Source: Helicobacter cetorum (GTDB lineage: Bacteria > Campylobacterota > Campylobacteria > Campylobacterales > Helicobacteraceae). From it: 64,000 nt of DNA. The position numbers and the translations under genes are program-made. The stretch spans positions 1-64,000 of the forward strand of contig NZ_FZMR01000023.1 in the NCBI RefSeq assembly GCF_900198405.1. Direction: 5' to 3'. Shown piece after piece: positions 1 through 8,919 of this stretch. The first letter of the stretch is position 1. Each line of letters begins with the position of its first letter. The notes under the pieces are model-generated. The model was not told the DNA's origin, searched no databases, and saw only the letters and a program-made list of their open reading frames with translations.

Positions 1-8
1 GGGGGGGG
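1..8. repeat. Homopolymeric G tract at window edge (at least 8 G)
   Basis: The window opens with eight consecutive G. The true length is unknown because the run may continue to the left. It lies about 60 bp beyond the stop codon of flgK. Long G/C tracts in Helicobacter are usually phase-variable sites in a coding start or promoter, but the gene it would belong to is outside the window. Confidence 0.6.
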
Positions 9-71
9 TAACCTTACTCATCTAGTCTTAACTCTCTTTTTAGAAATTTGAGAGATTATAGCGTAAAAAGA

Positions 72-1892
72 CTACTGCTTAATCCCTAGTAGAGTGTCTA
101 TCATCTTATCAATAGCTGTAATGACTTTAGCATTAGCTGCATAGCCACTTTGAAACTTGATGAGATTGACCATTTCTTCATCTACGCTCACTTGCGAAAT
201 AGAGAGTTGCTCTTTTTTAATGGTCTCTAAAATGCTTTTTTTAGTGTCTAAAATACGCCCTGATTTTTCAGCATCCGTATTGACCTTACCGGTTAAAAAC
301 TGATAGAACTCGCTGATTTTCATCTGCTTAATATCTAGCTTATTGTCATAAAAATCCACGCTATCATATTGTAATTGTTGCATCATGTTTGCCACATCAA
401 AATTACCATTAATGGGGGCAAGCCATGGTCTAATGGCGGTTGGCTCTTTTTTATACTGCTTGTTTAAGCTGATGTTAGAGGCATCATCGCCTTGAAAAAA
501 GGGGTTGAGCTTTAAGGCGCCGGTGAAATTGGTGCCATTATCTTTTAAAGAAACAAACAAGCCTTGAGAGGGGTTTTTAGGCTGGATAATGAACTTTTTA
601 GTTTCATTGTTAAAACTCGCTGTGAAATAATCATCAAAATCATTTTCAGTGTTATTATCCTTATTATCATCAGTGTTAGCGTTAATCGCTTGGATAATGT
701 CTTTCATGGTCGTAATAGGTGTGATAGTAATGGTTTTTCTAGCGATTTCTTTGCCGTCGGTATTGTAAGCGACTAGGTCAAATGTGCCGTTTTTAATATT
801 GTAATTCGTGTCTTTAAACGCCTCTTCATCGCTAAATTCTACCGAATCCCCCTCAATATTATGGCTTGCGCTTTGAGCGTAAATCGCATTCGTGGATTCT
901 ATCAAGCCCCTAGCAAAAGAATCTAATAAATCAATATAATTTTGCAATTTGCCTTTTATAGTGCCATTAGAGCCGTCATTATAGATACCTAGTAACGCCC
1001 CGGCTTTACCTTGATTAAGCCTGTCTGTGATATTGACGACCTTAAAATCATCGCCTTGAAAATAAACTTGATTCAAACCCCCTTTATTTTCTGATTCTTT
1101 AATCACTAGGGGGTGGAAAATCGCCCCATCAATGATGTTAAACCCATGCCCAATATTAAGCGTGTAGCTTTCATCAAAATCCGCTGAATTTTTATCTACT
1201 AAAGAGCTTGTTCTAATACTGCTTTTAAAAACATTCCCCCCCAAAAGCTCTCGCAAATGAAATTCTAGCTCATCTCTTTTATCTCTTAATTCATTCGCAT
1301 GCTTTAAGCTTCTGTTATTTTCTAACTCTTTCATGCGTTTGTTGATTTCAGCGATTTGAGAACCTAAGCTATTAACCTCTTTGATAACGCTTTTTAATTC
1401 TTCGCTCGCTTTATGCTGTAAGGTGGTTAAACGCTCTCTAGTGTCTCTAATATTATGCGTTAAAGCCTCTGTTTTTTGAGCAAGGGCTTGCTTTTGCGCA
1501 GAGTCTTTGGCATTTTTAGACAATTCTTTCCATGAATTGAAATAATCTTGCAAATCGGTAAAAATGCTCGCCTCATCAATATCCGGAAAATACGCACTCG
1601 CCTCTTGTAAATGTGAAGACTGCGTGTCATAATAGATATTTTCATAATTAGCCTTAGTGTAGCGAGAAAAAACAAATTCATCATGCACTCTTTCAATCGC
1701 TTGCACATCAACGCCCATATTGACATTTTTAGTGCCATATACATAGCCATTTTGAGGCTTTGCTATCACTCTTTGACGGCTATAAAATTCATCGCTCGCA
1801 TTAGAAATGTTGTTTCCGGTTACATCTACCATGCTTTGGTGGGCTTGTAAGCCGGTGTAAGAAGTGTTAAGTGAAGATAAAATCCCGCCCAT
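72..1892 (-). CDS. flgK: Flagellar hook-associated protein 1 FlgK
   Basis: Junction protein between flagellar hook and filament, exported by the flagellar type III system. The 606 aa product starts with the typical flagellar-rod/hook N-terminus (SSLNTSYTGLQAHQ, then VTGNNISNASDEFY) and ends in the matching amphipathic C-terminal helix (EEMVNLIKFQSGYAANAKVI). These two ends form the D0 coiled coil. The middle is variable and hydrophilic. It lies 1 bp downstream of the FlgN-like chaperone gene and is probably co-transcribed with it from the sigma-54 promoter at 2366-2382. Length and order match H. pylori HP1119. Confidence 0.95.
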   Translation of the reverse strand: MGGILSSLNTSYTGLQAHQSMVDVTGNNISNASDEFYSRQRVIAKPQNGYVYGTKNVNMGVDVQAIERVHDEFVFSRYTKANYENIYYDTQSSHLQEASAYFPDIDEASIFTDLQDYFNSWKELSKNAKDSAQKQALAQKTEALTHNIRDTRERLTTLQHKASEELKSVIKEVNSLGSQIAEINKRMKELENNRSLKHANELRDKRDELEFHLRELLGGNVFKSSIRTSSLVDKNSADFDESYTLNIGHGFNIIDGAIFHPLVIKESENKGGLNQVYFQGDDFKVVNITDRLNQGKAGALLGIYNDGSNGTIKGKLQNYIDLLDSFARGLIESTNAIYAQSASHNIEGDSVEFSDEEAFKDTNYNIKNGTFDLVAYNTDGKEIARKTITITPITTMKDIIQAINANTDDNKDNNTENDFDDYFTASFNNETKKFIIQPKNPSQGLFVSLKDNGTNFTGALKLNPFFQGDDASNISLNKQYKKEPTAIRPWLAPINGNFDVANMMQQLQYDSVDFYDNKLDIKQMKISEFYQFLTGKVNTDAEKSGRILDTKKSILETIKKEQLSISQVSVDEEMVNLIKFQSGYAANAKVITAIDKMIDTLLGIKQ

Positions 1893-1893
1893 T

Positions 1894-2328
1894 TTATGCC
1901 TGCACTCTTAAAAAATGACTTCCTACATGCCTAGCTCCTTTATAATCGCAAGTGTCATGGGGAATGATTTGCTGAATGAGTGAAGAGTAGAACTCAGAGA
2001 CTGCAAACGCCATGCGCGAATAAGCCATGTTTTCATCTTTTAAAGCGAGTAATGACTCTCGCATTTGACTTAATAAATCGCTCGCTTTTTCGTCTAATAA
2101 TTCGCTCATTTCTTTATTAGGGAATTGGTTTTTTAAATGCAACATTTGCGTGTCTATATTCGTTTTTTCTTGCTCAAAAGCTTGGATAGCGAGCTGTTTT
2201 TGAGCGTTTCTTTCAAAAATTTCAGCATGCTTAGCAAGCTTAATATCTTCTATATCGCTTTTGGTTAAATCCATTAAATGCTGTAATTGATTGAGTGCAT
2301 TTTCTAAATGAGAATGTAAAACTTCCAT
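1894..2328 (-). CDS. FlgN-like flagellar export chaperone
   Basis: A 144 aa, almost entirely helical, charged protein with no signal peptide, directly upstream of flgK. Size and position match the FlgN family, which holds hook-associated proteins FlgK and FlgL in the cytoplasm before export. The heptad-like N-terminal part (HLENALNQLQHLMDL) fits a long coiled coil. Sequence similarity to known FlgN cannot be judged by eye, so the name rests on context (equivalent of HP1120). The ATG is preceded by AAAGGA at good spacing, and a sigma-54 promoter lies about 40 bp upstream. Confidence 0.75.
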   Translation of the reverse strand: MEVLHSHLENALNQLQHLMDLTKSDIEDIKLAKHAEIFERNAQKQLAIQAFEQEKTNIDTQMLHLKNQFPNKEMSELLDEKASDLLSQMRESLLALKDENMAYSRMAFAVSEFYSSLIQQIIPHDTCDYKGARHVGSHFLRVQA

Positions 2329-2365
2329 AACAAATCCTTTTGTCCTCGTTTTTCAATCATAAAAC

Positions 2366-2382
2366 AAGCAAATACTATGCCA
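2366..2382 (-). promoter_or_regulatory. Sigma-54 (RpoN) promoter of flgN-flgK
   Basis: On the minus strand the sequence reads TGGCATAGTATTTGCTT, very close to the -24/-12 consensus TGGCAC-N5-TTGC. It lies 38 bp upstream of the FlgN-like start. Middle-class flagellar genes of Helicobacter are RpoN/FlgR dependent, so this fits the genes behind it. Confidence 0.8.
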
Positions 2383-2485
2383 TTTTAAAACGCCACTATT
2401 TAAATAATGATTGAATTTTTCTGTGGCTTTTTTCGTTTAAAAAAACCATTTTTAGCAATGAGTGAGAAACTTGTATGACTATTCA

Positions 2486-3445
2486 TTAGAAAACTGCCTT
2501 TAACATTTGTTGCGTAATTGCAGAAATTACATTCACGCTCATCGCATTTCCTGCTTGCGATAACAAATGGCTTTCTTTAAAATTAGGGTTATTTTTGATT
2601 TTTAAAGCTAAGTCTCTAGGAAATCCTTGCAAAAGTAGGCTTTCAGTTGCATTTAATTTTTTAATTTTACCTTTTTGAATATAAAACAAACCATGCCTTC
2701 CTGTCCTTAAAGTAGGAAAAACATTAAAATATAATCTCAAATCAGATTGTCTAGTATCTAAAACGACATTTTCTAAAACCAAAATAGTATCTAAAGAAAC
2801 TCTATTATAGTTGTATTTATTATGCAAATATTTTTGAAAAGTAGCGTTATGAATATCCAAATAGCATTCATTAGTTGTGTCTAAAAAGTCTTCAAAAGAA
2901 TAGTTATTTGCTAAACCTAAAGGAAAATTGAAATGATGCTTTAAATCCTTTCTAAACCCTACAATATAAATGCGTTCTCTATTTTGGGCTAATTTAAAAT
3001 CAGCGCTATTCAAAATTTTATAATAAGTTGTATAGCCTACTTCTTGCAAGGCTTTTATAATGGTTTCAAAAGTTGTCTTTTTGTTATGATTGATTAAGCC
3101 TTTAACATTTTCAAGCAAAAAGCATTTAGGTTGCTTAGTTCTTAAAATATTAATAAGCCCATAGATAATTGTCCCCCTTTCATCATCAAAGCCCTTTCTT
3201 TTGCCATTGATGGAAAAGGCTTGACAAGGAAACCCGCTAATTAGCGCATCAAAATGAGGTAAATCATTAGGATTGATTTGCATTAAATCCCCAAAGTTAT
3301 TCGTATCCTTAAAAAATAATTCATAAGTTCTAAGAGCCTCACGATTAATTTCTGCATGCCCTACGCATTTTAAGCCATTTAGTTCCAAGCCCAAACGACC
3401 CCCACCAATTCCAGAACAAAAATCAAAAAAAGTTAGCAACGCCAT
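2486..3445 (-). CDS. DNA (cytosine-5) methyltransferase
   Basis: A 319 aa type II-style m5C methyltransferase. Visible motifs in order: motif I FDFCSGIGGGRLGL (residues 7-20) for AdoMet binding, motif IV GFPCQAFS with catalytic Cys74, motif VI LENVKG (111-116), motif VIII QNRERIYIVGF (155-165), and motif X near the C-terminus (LSQAGNAMSVNVI). The target-recognition region is residues 180-270. No partner restriction enzyme lies next to it, so it is either an orphan or one whose endonuclease was lost. It sits between flgN and flgM, as HP1121 does in H. pylori. The recognition sequence cannot be read from the protein. Confidence 0.92.
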   Translation of the reverse strand: MALLTFFDFCSGIGGGRLGLELNGLKCVGHAEINREALRTYELFFKDTNNFGDLMQINPNDLPHFDALISGFPCQAFSINGKRKGFDDERGTIIYGLINILRTKQPKCFLLENVKGLINHNKKTTFETIIKALQEVGYTTYYKILNSADFKLAQNRERIYIVGFRKDLKHHFNFPLGLANNYSFEDFLDTTNECYLDIHNATFQKYLHNKYNYNRVSLDTILVLENVVLDTRQSDLRLYFNVFPTLRTGRHGLFYIQKGKIKKLNATESLLLQGFPRDLALKIKNNPNFKESHLLSQAGNAMSVNVISAITQQMLKAVF

Positions 3446-3564
3446 GATTTACTTCTGCTACAACGATTAAAAACTAAAATTTTGAAAAAACTAAACAAAT
3501 AATGTAAGAAAGAAACTCTAAGAAAAAGACACAAAAGCTTATAAGGGCATTCCAAGCAAAAAGC

Positions 3565-3771
3565 TTAGAACTGCCCTAATAAATCTTGTGCCATTTTTTG
3601 AGAAGTCTTGGATAAATTAAGCTTGTATTGGTTATTCTCATAAGCTTGCTTGATTTCAGCTACCTTATTAGGTGCTGCAGCATCGCTTTCTTGAATCTTT
3701 TCACTTTTTTCCACACGCTTATAATTCCCTACAGACTGCATTGGAGTAAAAGAAGAAACTGAATTAATCAT
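3565..3771 (-). CDS. flgM: Anti-sigma-28 factor FlgM
   Basis: A 68 aa protein with the FlgM shape: disordered N-terminal half, then a helical sigma-28-binding part (KVAEIKQAYENNQYKLNLSK, then KTSQKMAQDLLG). It binds FliA and blocks late flagellar genes until the hook is finished. It sits behind a sigma-28-type promoter, which would give the usual self-limiting loop. The ATG has an AAGGAC-type Shine-Dalgarno. Position matches HP1122. Confidence 0.9.
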   Translation of the reverse strand: MINSVSSFTPMQSVGNYKRVEKSEKIQESDAAAPNKVAEIKQAYENNQYKLNLSKTSQKMAQDLLGQF

Positions 3772-3808
3772 CTTAAGTCCTTGATTTTAATATTTACTCT
3801 TTAGTTCA

Positions 3809-3835
3809 AAATCGGCAAAAACCAAAAAAAAATTA
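3809..3835 (-). promoter_or_regulatory. Sigma-28 (FliA) promoter of flgM
   Basis: The minus strand reads GCCGATTT at 3816-3809, matching the FliA -10 element GCCGATAA in the first six bases. An AT-rich TAAT at 3835-3832 lies 15 bp upstream as the -35 element. It lies about 40 bp upstream of the flgM start. Confidence 0.7.
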
Positions 3836-4039
3836 ATGGATTTTTGAAATTTGTTTTTGCAATTCTTTACCAAATTTCTTAGTTGTGGTTACTTGCTTTT
3901 TACCCGTTTCTGCTGTAGAACCAAAGGATTGAGACTGCAAATTTCTAAACATAAAAAACATGATAAAAATTAAAATATAGCAAAACAAAAAAAAGCAAAT
4001 CGTAGGGAACAACCAATTTTTAAGATTTGCACTATCCAT
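3833..4039 (-). CDS. Small single-pass membrane protein
   Basis: A 68 aa protein with one strongly hydrophobic helix (residues about 9-32, rich in F, I and L), followed by a basic, soluble C-terminal tail with several Lys and Thr. No known domain is recognised. It lies between flgM and slyD on the same strand. It could be a membrane anchor or a flagellum-associated accessory protein, but nothing in the sequence proves that. The start is supported by an AAGG-like site upstream. Confidence 0.65.
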   Translation of the reverse strand: MDSANLKNWLFPTICFFLFCYILIFIMFFMFRNLQSQSFGSTAETGKKQVTTTKKFGKELQKQISKIH

Positions 4040-4076
4040 TTTGCTTTATATTCCTTATTTTGCTTTTAAGCGTGTG

Positions 4077-4628
4077 TTATCCATGCGAACATGAGCAACC
4101 ACAGCCTCCGCCACCGCCACCATGACCGCCACCACAGCAACCTCCGCCACCATGACTACCATGATGAGCCTCTAAAATCTCTTCTTCGCTCACTTCTCTA
4201 AAACCTAAAACCTTAAAACGAAAAGCTAAAGTTTTTCCTGCTAAAGGATGGTTATAATCTACCATTACATGCGTAGGACTAAAGTCTTTAACGACTGCTT
4301 GCACCGTTTGATTGTCTTCAGTCTGTCCAAAAACGCTCATACCCCTTTCTAGCTCAATACCCTCAAACTGCTCTCTAGGAACTTCTTGCAAATAGCCACT
4401 CTCATACACCCCATAAGCCTCTTCTGGTACTACTATGACTTCTTCCCACTCGCCAATCTTAGCTTTTAGCACTGCATTTTCTAAGCCTACAATCACTTGA
4501 TTAGCACCTACAATAAATTCCAAAGGCTCTTTAGTAATGTTGCTATCAAGCACTTCAGCAGAACCTTGCTCCCTTACTTCATATTCAATCAAAGCGGCTT
4601 GCTTGATATTCTCTTCATGGTTTTGCAT
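4077..4628 (-). CDS. slyD: FKBP-type peptidyl-prolyl isomerase SlyD
   Basis: A 183 aa cytoplasmic prolyl isomerase, chaperone and metal store. The FKBP half contains [13 protein letters not shown] and [16 protein letters not shown], followed by the insert-in-flap chaperone domain. The C-terminal tail after residue 155 is a metal-binding run of Gly, His and Cys ([16 protein letters not shown], ending CGCSCSHG). In H. pylori and E. coli, SlyD passes nickel to hydrogenase maturation and, in Helicobacter, may support urease, whose operon is about 38 kb away here. Its 3' end is preceded by a 14 bp overlap of its start with the stop of the upstream TPR gene. Confidence 0.93.
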   Translation of the reverse strand: MQNHEENIKQAALIEYEVREQGSAEVLDSNITKEPLEFIVGANQVIVGLENAVLKAKIGEWEEVIVVPEEAYGVYESGYLQEVPREQFEGIELERGMSVFGQTEDNQTVQAVVKDFSPTHVMVDYNHPLAGKTLAFRFKVLGFREVSEEEILEAHHGSHGGGGCCGGGHGGGGGGCGCSCSHG

Positions 4629-5784
4629 GATTTTTCTCCTTATTTTCTAAGATTTTCTTTGCCATTCTAGCTTGTTCGCTCAAAGGATACAAGCGTTGCA
4701 AAGTATTTAAAAATTTATAATAGTTTTCATGATTATTCAAACGCCTAAAAGACCACGCCGTATGCCATAACAAAATAGGCATATAAACCGCCTTTTTATC
4801 TAAAAGTGCACTTTCTTTATAATACCCAATCGCATCGTTATACTTCTTTTCTGCGTAAGCAATTTCTCCAAGATTATAGCGCACATAAGCAAGCCTATAG
4901 CTATTAGCCTCAAGCCATAAAAAACGCTCCTTAGCCTCTCCATAAGATTTATTTTTCAAAAAGGTTAATGCCTCTTCAAAAATCTCCTTTTGCTTGGCTA
5001 AATTTTTATGGAATCTTGGTTTTGTTTCTGCGATTTGTTTGTTTTCGCTAACTTCTTTATGTGCATGTTTTTTAGGGCTTTCTTGCTTAATCTCTTGTTT
5101 GACTTCATGCTTTAATTCTTCTTTTAAAGCCTTTTGAAGTAGTTCTTTATTCTTTGCTCTTCCATCTTTGGTTTCAATTTTATCCGCATTATCTTCTAAT
5201 GCTAATTGAGAATTTTGAGATATTTCATCAGTAGCAGGAGATTGATTAGAAATCTCTGTGGTCTGCACCTCTTTATTGTGATGTTCCTCTTGCTTTTCTT
5301 GATTTTCTTGCTCTTGCAAACTCTTTTGGATCAAGGCAATTTTTGACACTAAATCTTGGCTCAACTTTGTAAGCAACTCATTCATCTGCTTGGTTTGCTT
5401 ATCTAGTTGCTTAATGGCTCTCTGATTAACTTGCACTTCTTTTTTAAGATTCTCTAAAATTTCAGCCTGCTGTTTAAGCATGTTCGCATGCACTTCTTGC
5501 AAAGATTTTAAAGAACGCAACGACTCCTCTTGAGAAAGAATGCTGTCATTAAGATTTTTAATCTTATTAGCTTGTCCTTCATAAATACTCTTTAATCCCT
5601 CTTGGGCTTGAGCATTGGTCTCTACTTGAGCTTGAAGTTTTGCTAAAACATTGGAAAAATTTTTGTTATTAGTCTGTAGTTGTCGGAGCTCCTTTTTGGT
5701 AGCTCCACTTTGCATATCAAATGCTGAAGGCTCCCCTACCAAAAATAGGGGAAGTGAAAAAAGTAGAAAGAGAGATTTCTTCAT
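4615..5784 (-). CDS. Periplasmic TPR/coiled-coil protein, CpoB (YbgF)-like
   Basis: A 389 aa protein with a Sec signal peptide ([16 protein letters not shown]). A long coiled coil follows (about residues 25-150), then a Lys/Glu/Gln-rich low-complexity linker, then C-terminal TPR-like helices from about residue 265 ([40 protein letters not shown]). This is the domain order of CpoB, the periplasmic partner of Tol-Pal that links peptidoglycan synthesis with outer-membrane constriction. It is 8 bp from pal and overlaps slyD. Equivalent of HP1124. Sequence divergence means the CpoB name is by architecture and position. Confidence 0.75.
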   Translation of the reverse strand: MKKSLFLLFSLPLFLVGEPSAFDMQSGATKKELRQLQTNNKNFSNVLAKLQAQVETNAQAQEGLKSIYEGQANKIKNLNDSILSQEESLRSLKSLQEVHANMLKQQAEILENLKKEVQVNQRAIKQLDKQTKQMNELLTKLSQDLVSKIALIQKSLQEQENQEKQEEHHNKEVQTTEISNQSPATDEISQNSQLALEDNADKIETKDGRAKNKELLQKALKEELKHEVKQEIKQESPKKHAHKEVSENKQIAETKPRFHKNLAKQKEIFEEALTFLKNKSYGEAKERFLWLEANSYRLAYVRYNLGEIAYAEKKYNDAIGYYKESALLDKKAVYMPILLWHTAWSFRRLNNHENYYKFLNTLQRLYPLSEQARMAKKILENKEKNHAKP

Positions 5785-5791
5785 TCAAACT

Positions 5792-6388
5792 TTACTTCAC
5801 TAATTTGATGTCTACCCTTCTGTTTTCTTTGTAGCATTCTTTGGTTTTTTCTTGGCACTTAGGCTTAGTTTCACCAAAACTAACGGTTTTAATCTCATCT
5901 TTATCCAAGCCTTTTACTGCCATAGCATTCTTCACGCTTAAAGCTCTCTTAACACCAAGCGCTTGATTGTATTCACTAGAACCAAATTCATCAGTGTTAC
6001 CCTCTAAAAGCACTTGCATGTGATTTTCTTTAGCTTTTTGAATGCTATCATCTAAAATATTTTGCTCTGCCTCTTTTACTTCGTATTTATCAAAGTCAAA
6101 GTAGATAGAGCCAATCACAGTGCCACTCTCAATCGCTGGAGCTGGCTCTGGCTCTTGAGCTACAGGAGCTGGAGCTGGCTCTTCATGCTTTTCTTCAACA
6201 GGGGCTGGAGCTGGCTCTTCTTTAGGCATCTCTTTCTCTTGGACTGTCTCAGTAGAAACAGGAGCGTTTTGAACTGCTCTAGCACCAGCACCCACATCAC
6301 CAGCTACATTCTTGTTATCAATCTTATGAGCACAACCTGCAATCAACAAAAATGCTAGTAAAGAACTAGCTACGGAAACCTTTTTCAT
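5792..6388 (-). CDS. pal: Peptidoglycan-associated lipoprotein Pal
   Basis: A 198 aa outer-membrane lipoprotein. The signal peptide ends in the lipobox LIAGC, so Cys19 is lipidated. A low-complexity stretch of Glu, Pro and Ala follows (PAPAPVEEKHEEPAPAPV). The C-terminal OmpA-like domain has YFDFDKYEV, LLEGNTDEFGSSEYNQALG and RALSVKNAM, which bind diaminopimelate of peptidoglycan. It is the anchor of the Tol-Pal system encoded next to it (tolB, tolA-like, tolR, tolQ). The E/P/A repeat is an expansion-prone tract. Confidence 0.95.
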   Translation of the reverse strand: MKKVSVASSLLAFLLIAGCAHKIDNKNVAGDVGAGARAVQNAPVSTETVQEKEMPKEEPAPAPVEEKHEEPAPAPVAQEPEPAPAIESGTVIGSIYFDFDKYEVKEAEQNILDDSIQKAKENHMQVLLEGNTDEFGSSEYNQALGVKRALSVKNAMAVKGLDKDEIKTVSFGETKPKCQEKTKECYKENRRVDIKLVK

Positions 6389-6452
6389 AAAAAACCCCTT
6401 TGATATAAATTAAAAAAAAAAATCATATCTTATCATTCCTTAATTAAACCTT

Positions 6453-7709
6453 TTACCAATCAAATGCTTGCACTTTTAAATCTTTCAATGGGAATAAAAA
6501 GCTCTGATTGTAATCTAGTAAAATCAATCCCATAGACTCCTCTTCGGGCGTTTTCTTTAAATACATGACATTTTTTCCGTCAATAGAAAAACGAGGCATT
6601 TGATTAGAACCATTTACGGTAAGTCTGCGAATATAATTGCTACCAGAGCTAATCAAATTTAAATTAAAAACGGTTTTTCCAAATTCATTAGGATTTTCTC
6701 GGCTCACATATACGATATTACCTTTATATGCATCAATAGATTCATTGCTTTTTCCCTCATAAAGAAGTTGCTCCGCACTCGCTTTTAAGTTCAGCTTTTT
6801 GAGATAGATATTAGGATAACCTGCTCTATCTGAAACAAATACCATAGATTTTTCATTTTCAAAAAAGACTCCTAAAACATCAATGCCTCTATAGCGAGTG
6901 AGCTTAGTCTTAGTCTTTTTATGTGTGTCATAGAGATACACATCAGGTTGTCCATCAGGCGATAGAGACATAAGAACTTTAGAGCCATCAGCACTCACAC
7001 TAGAAACCACTGCCATGCCTTGACTTTCAGCGATAAACTCGTTAGTCCCTTTTTGAACATTATATTTTAAAATCATAGGAGTTTTTTCGCCATATTGAGT
7101 GTAGTAAAACTCTGTTTGTTCAGCATTCGCCCATTTAGGAAAGACATTAAGGCGGTCGTTTTTAATGATTTCTTTTTGATAGCGCATGGTATAGTCGGCT
7201 AAAACAATAGTAGTAATTCCAGATTGGATATACTTAGAAAATACCACTAAACGATCCATCCATGCAATAGGGGGAGCTTTTATATAATCGTTAATAATGA
7301 TTGCCATTTTATGTGAGGCAAAAGGATATAAATCTTGGTGTGTGATAGGATAATCAAAAGTCTTTTTTAAATTAGAGGCGTTTACATCATAAAGCCTTAA
7401 GCGTGCTACTTTATTACCATTATCAACCACCACGCTCAATAGTGCTACCAAGCGAATACCCTTACCCTTTAAGGTTGGGTAGTCTAAATTGCCTTTTTGT
7501 TCTCCAACATCAGAAACTTCAAAATGCTGACTAATCTTTAAATCATTTACCAACACTTCATGTAGCTGAAATACATAATTAGCATCATTGTCTTTAACAT
7601 AGCGTATCTCAACTTTGGGAAGTTTTTGAATGGTTTTGACAACATCTAGCGTCTTATCTGCCGCCAAAAGCCCCATACAAAACATTAAAAAAATCCATAT
7701 TTGTTTCAC
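6453..7709 (-). CDS. tolB: Tol-Pal system protein TolB
   Basis: A 418 aa periplasmic protein with signal peptide (WIFLMFCMGLLAA). An N-terminal domain (TIQKLPKVEIRYVKD) precedes a beta-propeller with repeated blades, for example VSSVSADGSKVLMSLSPDG, FVSDRAGYPNIY and MPRFSIDGKNVMYL. TolB bridges Pal and TolA. Its start overlaps the stop of the upstream TolA-like gene by 4 bp, so translation is likely coupled. Position equals HP1126. Confidence 0.93.
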   Translation of the reverse strand: MKQIWIFLMFCMGLLAADKTLDVVKTIQKLPKVEIRYVKDNDANYVFQLHEVLVNDLKISQHFEVSDVGEQKGNLDYPTLKGKGIRLVALLSVVVDNGNKVARLRLYDVNASNLKKTFDYPITHQDLYPFASHKMAIIINDYIKAPPIAWMDRLVVFSKYIQSGITTIVLADYTMRYQKEIIKNDRLNVFPKWANAEQTEFYYTQYGEKTPMILKYNVQKGTNEFIAESQGMAVVSSVSADGSKVLMSLSPDGQPDVYLYDTHKKTKTKLTRYRGIDVLGVFFENEKSMVFVSDRAGYPNIYLKKLNLKASAEQLLYEGKSNESIDAYKGNIVYVSRENPNEFGKTVFNLNLISSGSNYIRRLTVNGSNQMPRFSIDGKNVMYLKKTPEEESMGLILLDYNQSFLFPLKDLKVQAFDW

Positions 7710-8464
7710 TGCTCTTCCTTTGTTGTAAAATTAACTTTTATAGAAATCATATGCCCTCCGGGATATGGAGGAAAATCCAACCCTTTCAAATTATCCAAAA
7801 GCGTTATAATACTATCATTATAGTCCTTAAAATTTGAATAACTTAAGATAGTATAATCAAACTTCCCATTTTTAGCAATAATAACCACCACGCTTACAGA
7901 AGCGCTTTTATAAAAAGAATTTTTCCAACCCTTATATAAAATCTTATACACCTTAGCATACCACTCTTGATACACCTTAGAATCAACCCCCTCTTGCTTA
8001 GGAATTTGCAAATCTAAAGTTTTATGATGAATGCTTTGGAGCTTTTCTGCAATTTGGCTTAAATTTTGTTGCAAGCCTTTCAATGCCTCTTGATTGTTGC
8101 GGTTCTTTCTCAAGCGTTGTTGCTTTTCTAAGCGTTTTGTCAAATCCTCTTCTTTAGATTCTTCTTTAGCGTCGCTTTTGGTCTTTTCTTGGAGATTATT
8201 GACAGAAGAAAAAATATCTTCAAGGCTTTCTTCGTGGTTTGGAGTAGCCTGAATGCCCTCATTTTCATCTTTGGTATCACTAATTTCATTATTAAAGAAA
8301 TCTTGCAAATCTAAATCAATGGTTTGTTCACTCTTTTGTCCCAATTCTAAAAGGATTTTTTGTGCCTCTTGGCTATGCGTGTCTAAAAGCAATGTGTAAA
8401 TCAAACTTGCATATAAAAAAAAGGCTAAAAACCCCGAAAGGATTAAAAGAGAGCCTTTATTCAT
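7706..8464 (-). CDS. TolA/TonB-like energy-coupling protein
   Basis: A 252 aa protein with one N-terminal transmembrane helix (LLILSGFLAFFLYASLIYT), a long charged periplasmic stalk (about residues 45-150, rich in Glu, Lys and Gln), and a C-terminal domain of TonB/TolA type (VYQEWYAKVYKILYKGW, VVVIIAKNGKFDYTILSYS). It carries proton-motive force from the TolQR motor to TolB and Pal. The gene stands in the order tolQ, tolR, this gene, tolB, pal, so TolA is the likely role although eye-level similarity to enteric TolA is weak. Confidence 0.8.
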   Translation of the reverse strand: MNKGSLLILSGFLAFFLYASLIYTLLLDTHSQEAQKILLELGQKSEQTIDLDLQDFFNNEISDTKDENEGIQATPNHEESLEDIFSSVNNLQEKTKSDAKEESKEEDLTKRLEKQQRLRKNRNNQEALKGLQQNLSQIAEKLQSIHHKTLDLQIPKQEGVDSKVYQEWYAKVYKILYKGWKNSFYKSASVSVVVIIAKNGKFDYTILSYSNFKDYNDSIITLLDNLKGLDFPPYPGGHMISIKVNFTTKEEQ

Positions 8465-8493
8465 TCGCTAACCTTGCACTACCATTTTAAAAG

Positions 8494-8898
8494 CTATGAA
8501 CTCGTAATTAAAGAAACCTTCAAAAACCCTGCCTCTTTAATGGTTTTCAACAAATAGATGACTTTATCATAAGTCAAACGCTTATCAGCTCTAATATTAA
8601 CTTTAGTATTCTTGTCATATTTTTTTGAAAGCAAGTTAAATGTATCGGGGAATGCCTTGTATTCATAAACTTGCTGGTCAATATAGATTTTTGCATGCTT
8701 ATCCATGCGAATTTCTATAACCTTATCTTGCACCGCCCTAAAAGTTTTTGAGCCAGAGGGCAAAGCGATTTCTTCTTGATAAGTAAGGGTTGGGGTTGTA
8801 ACCATAAGAATTGCTAGTAACACTAGCATGACATCTACTAAAGGCGTGATGTTTAATTCTGGCTTATCTTCGTCCCAATAATTATCATAGTTCATCAA
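8494..8898 (-). CDS. tolR: TolR/ExbD-family proton-channel protein
   Basis: A 134 aa protein with a short cytoplasmic N-terminus and one membrane helix containing the conserved proton-carrying Asp (LNITPLVDVMLVLLAILMVT, Asp near residue 22). A periplasmic beta domain follows (VIEIRMDKHAKIYIDQQVY, NIRADKRLTYDKVIYLL). It forms the ion channel with the TolQ-like protein encoded 21 bp upstream. ExbD of a TonB system is the alternative family name, but the link to tolB and pal favours TolR. Confidence 0.88.
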   Translation of the reverse strand: MMNYDNYWDEDKPELNITPLVDVMLVLLAILMVTTPTLTYQEEIALPSGSKTFRAVQDKVIEIRMDKHAKIYIDQQVYEYKAFPDTFNLLSKKYDKNTKVNIRADKRLTYDKVIYLLKTIKEAGFLKVSLITSS

Positions 8899-8919
8899 AA
8901 ACCCCTACTCTTATTTGGT

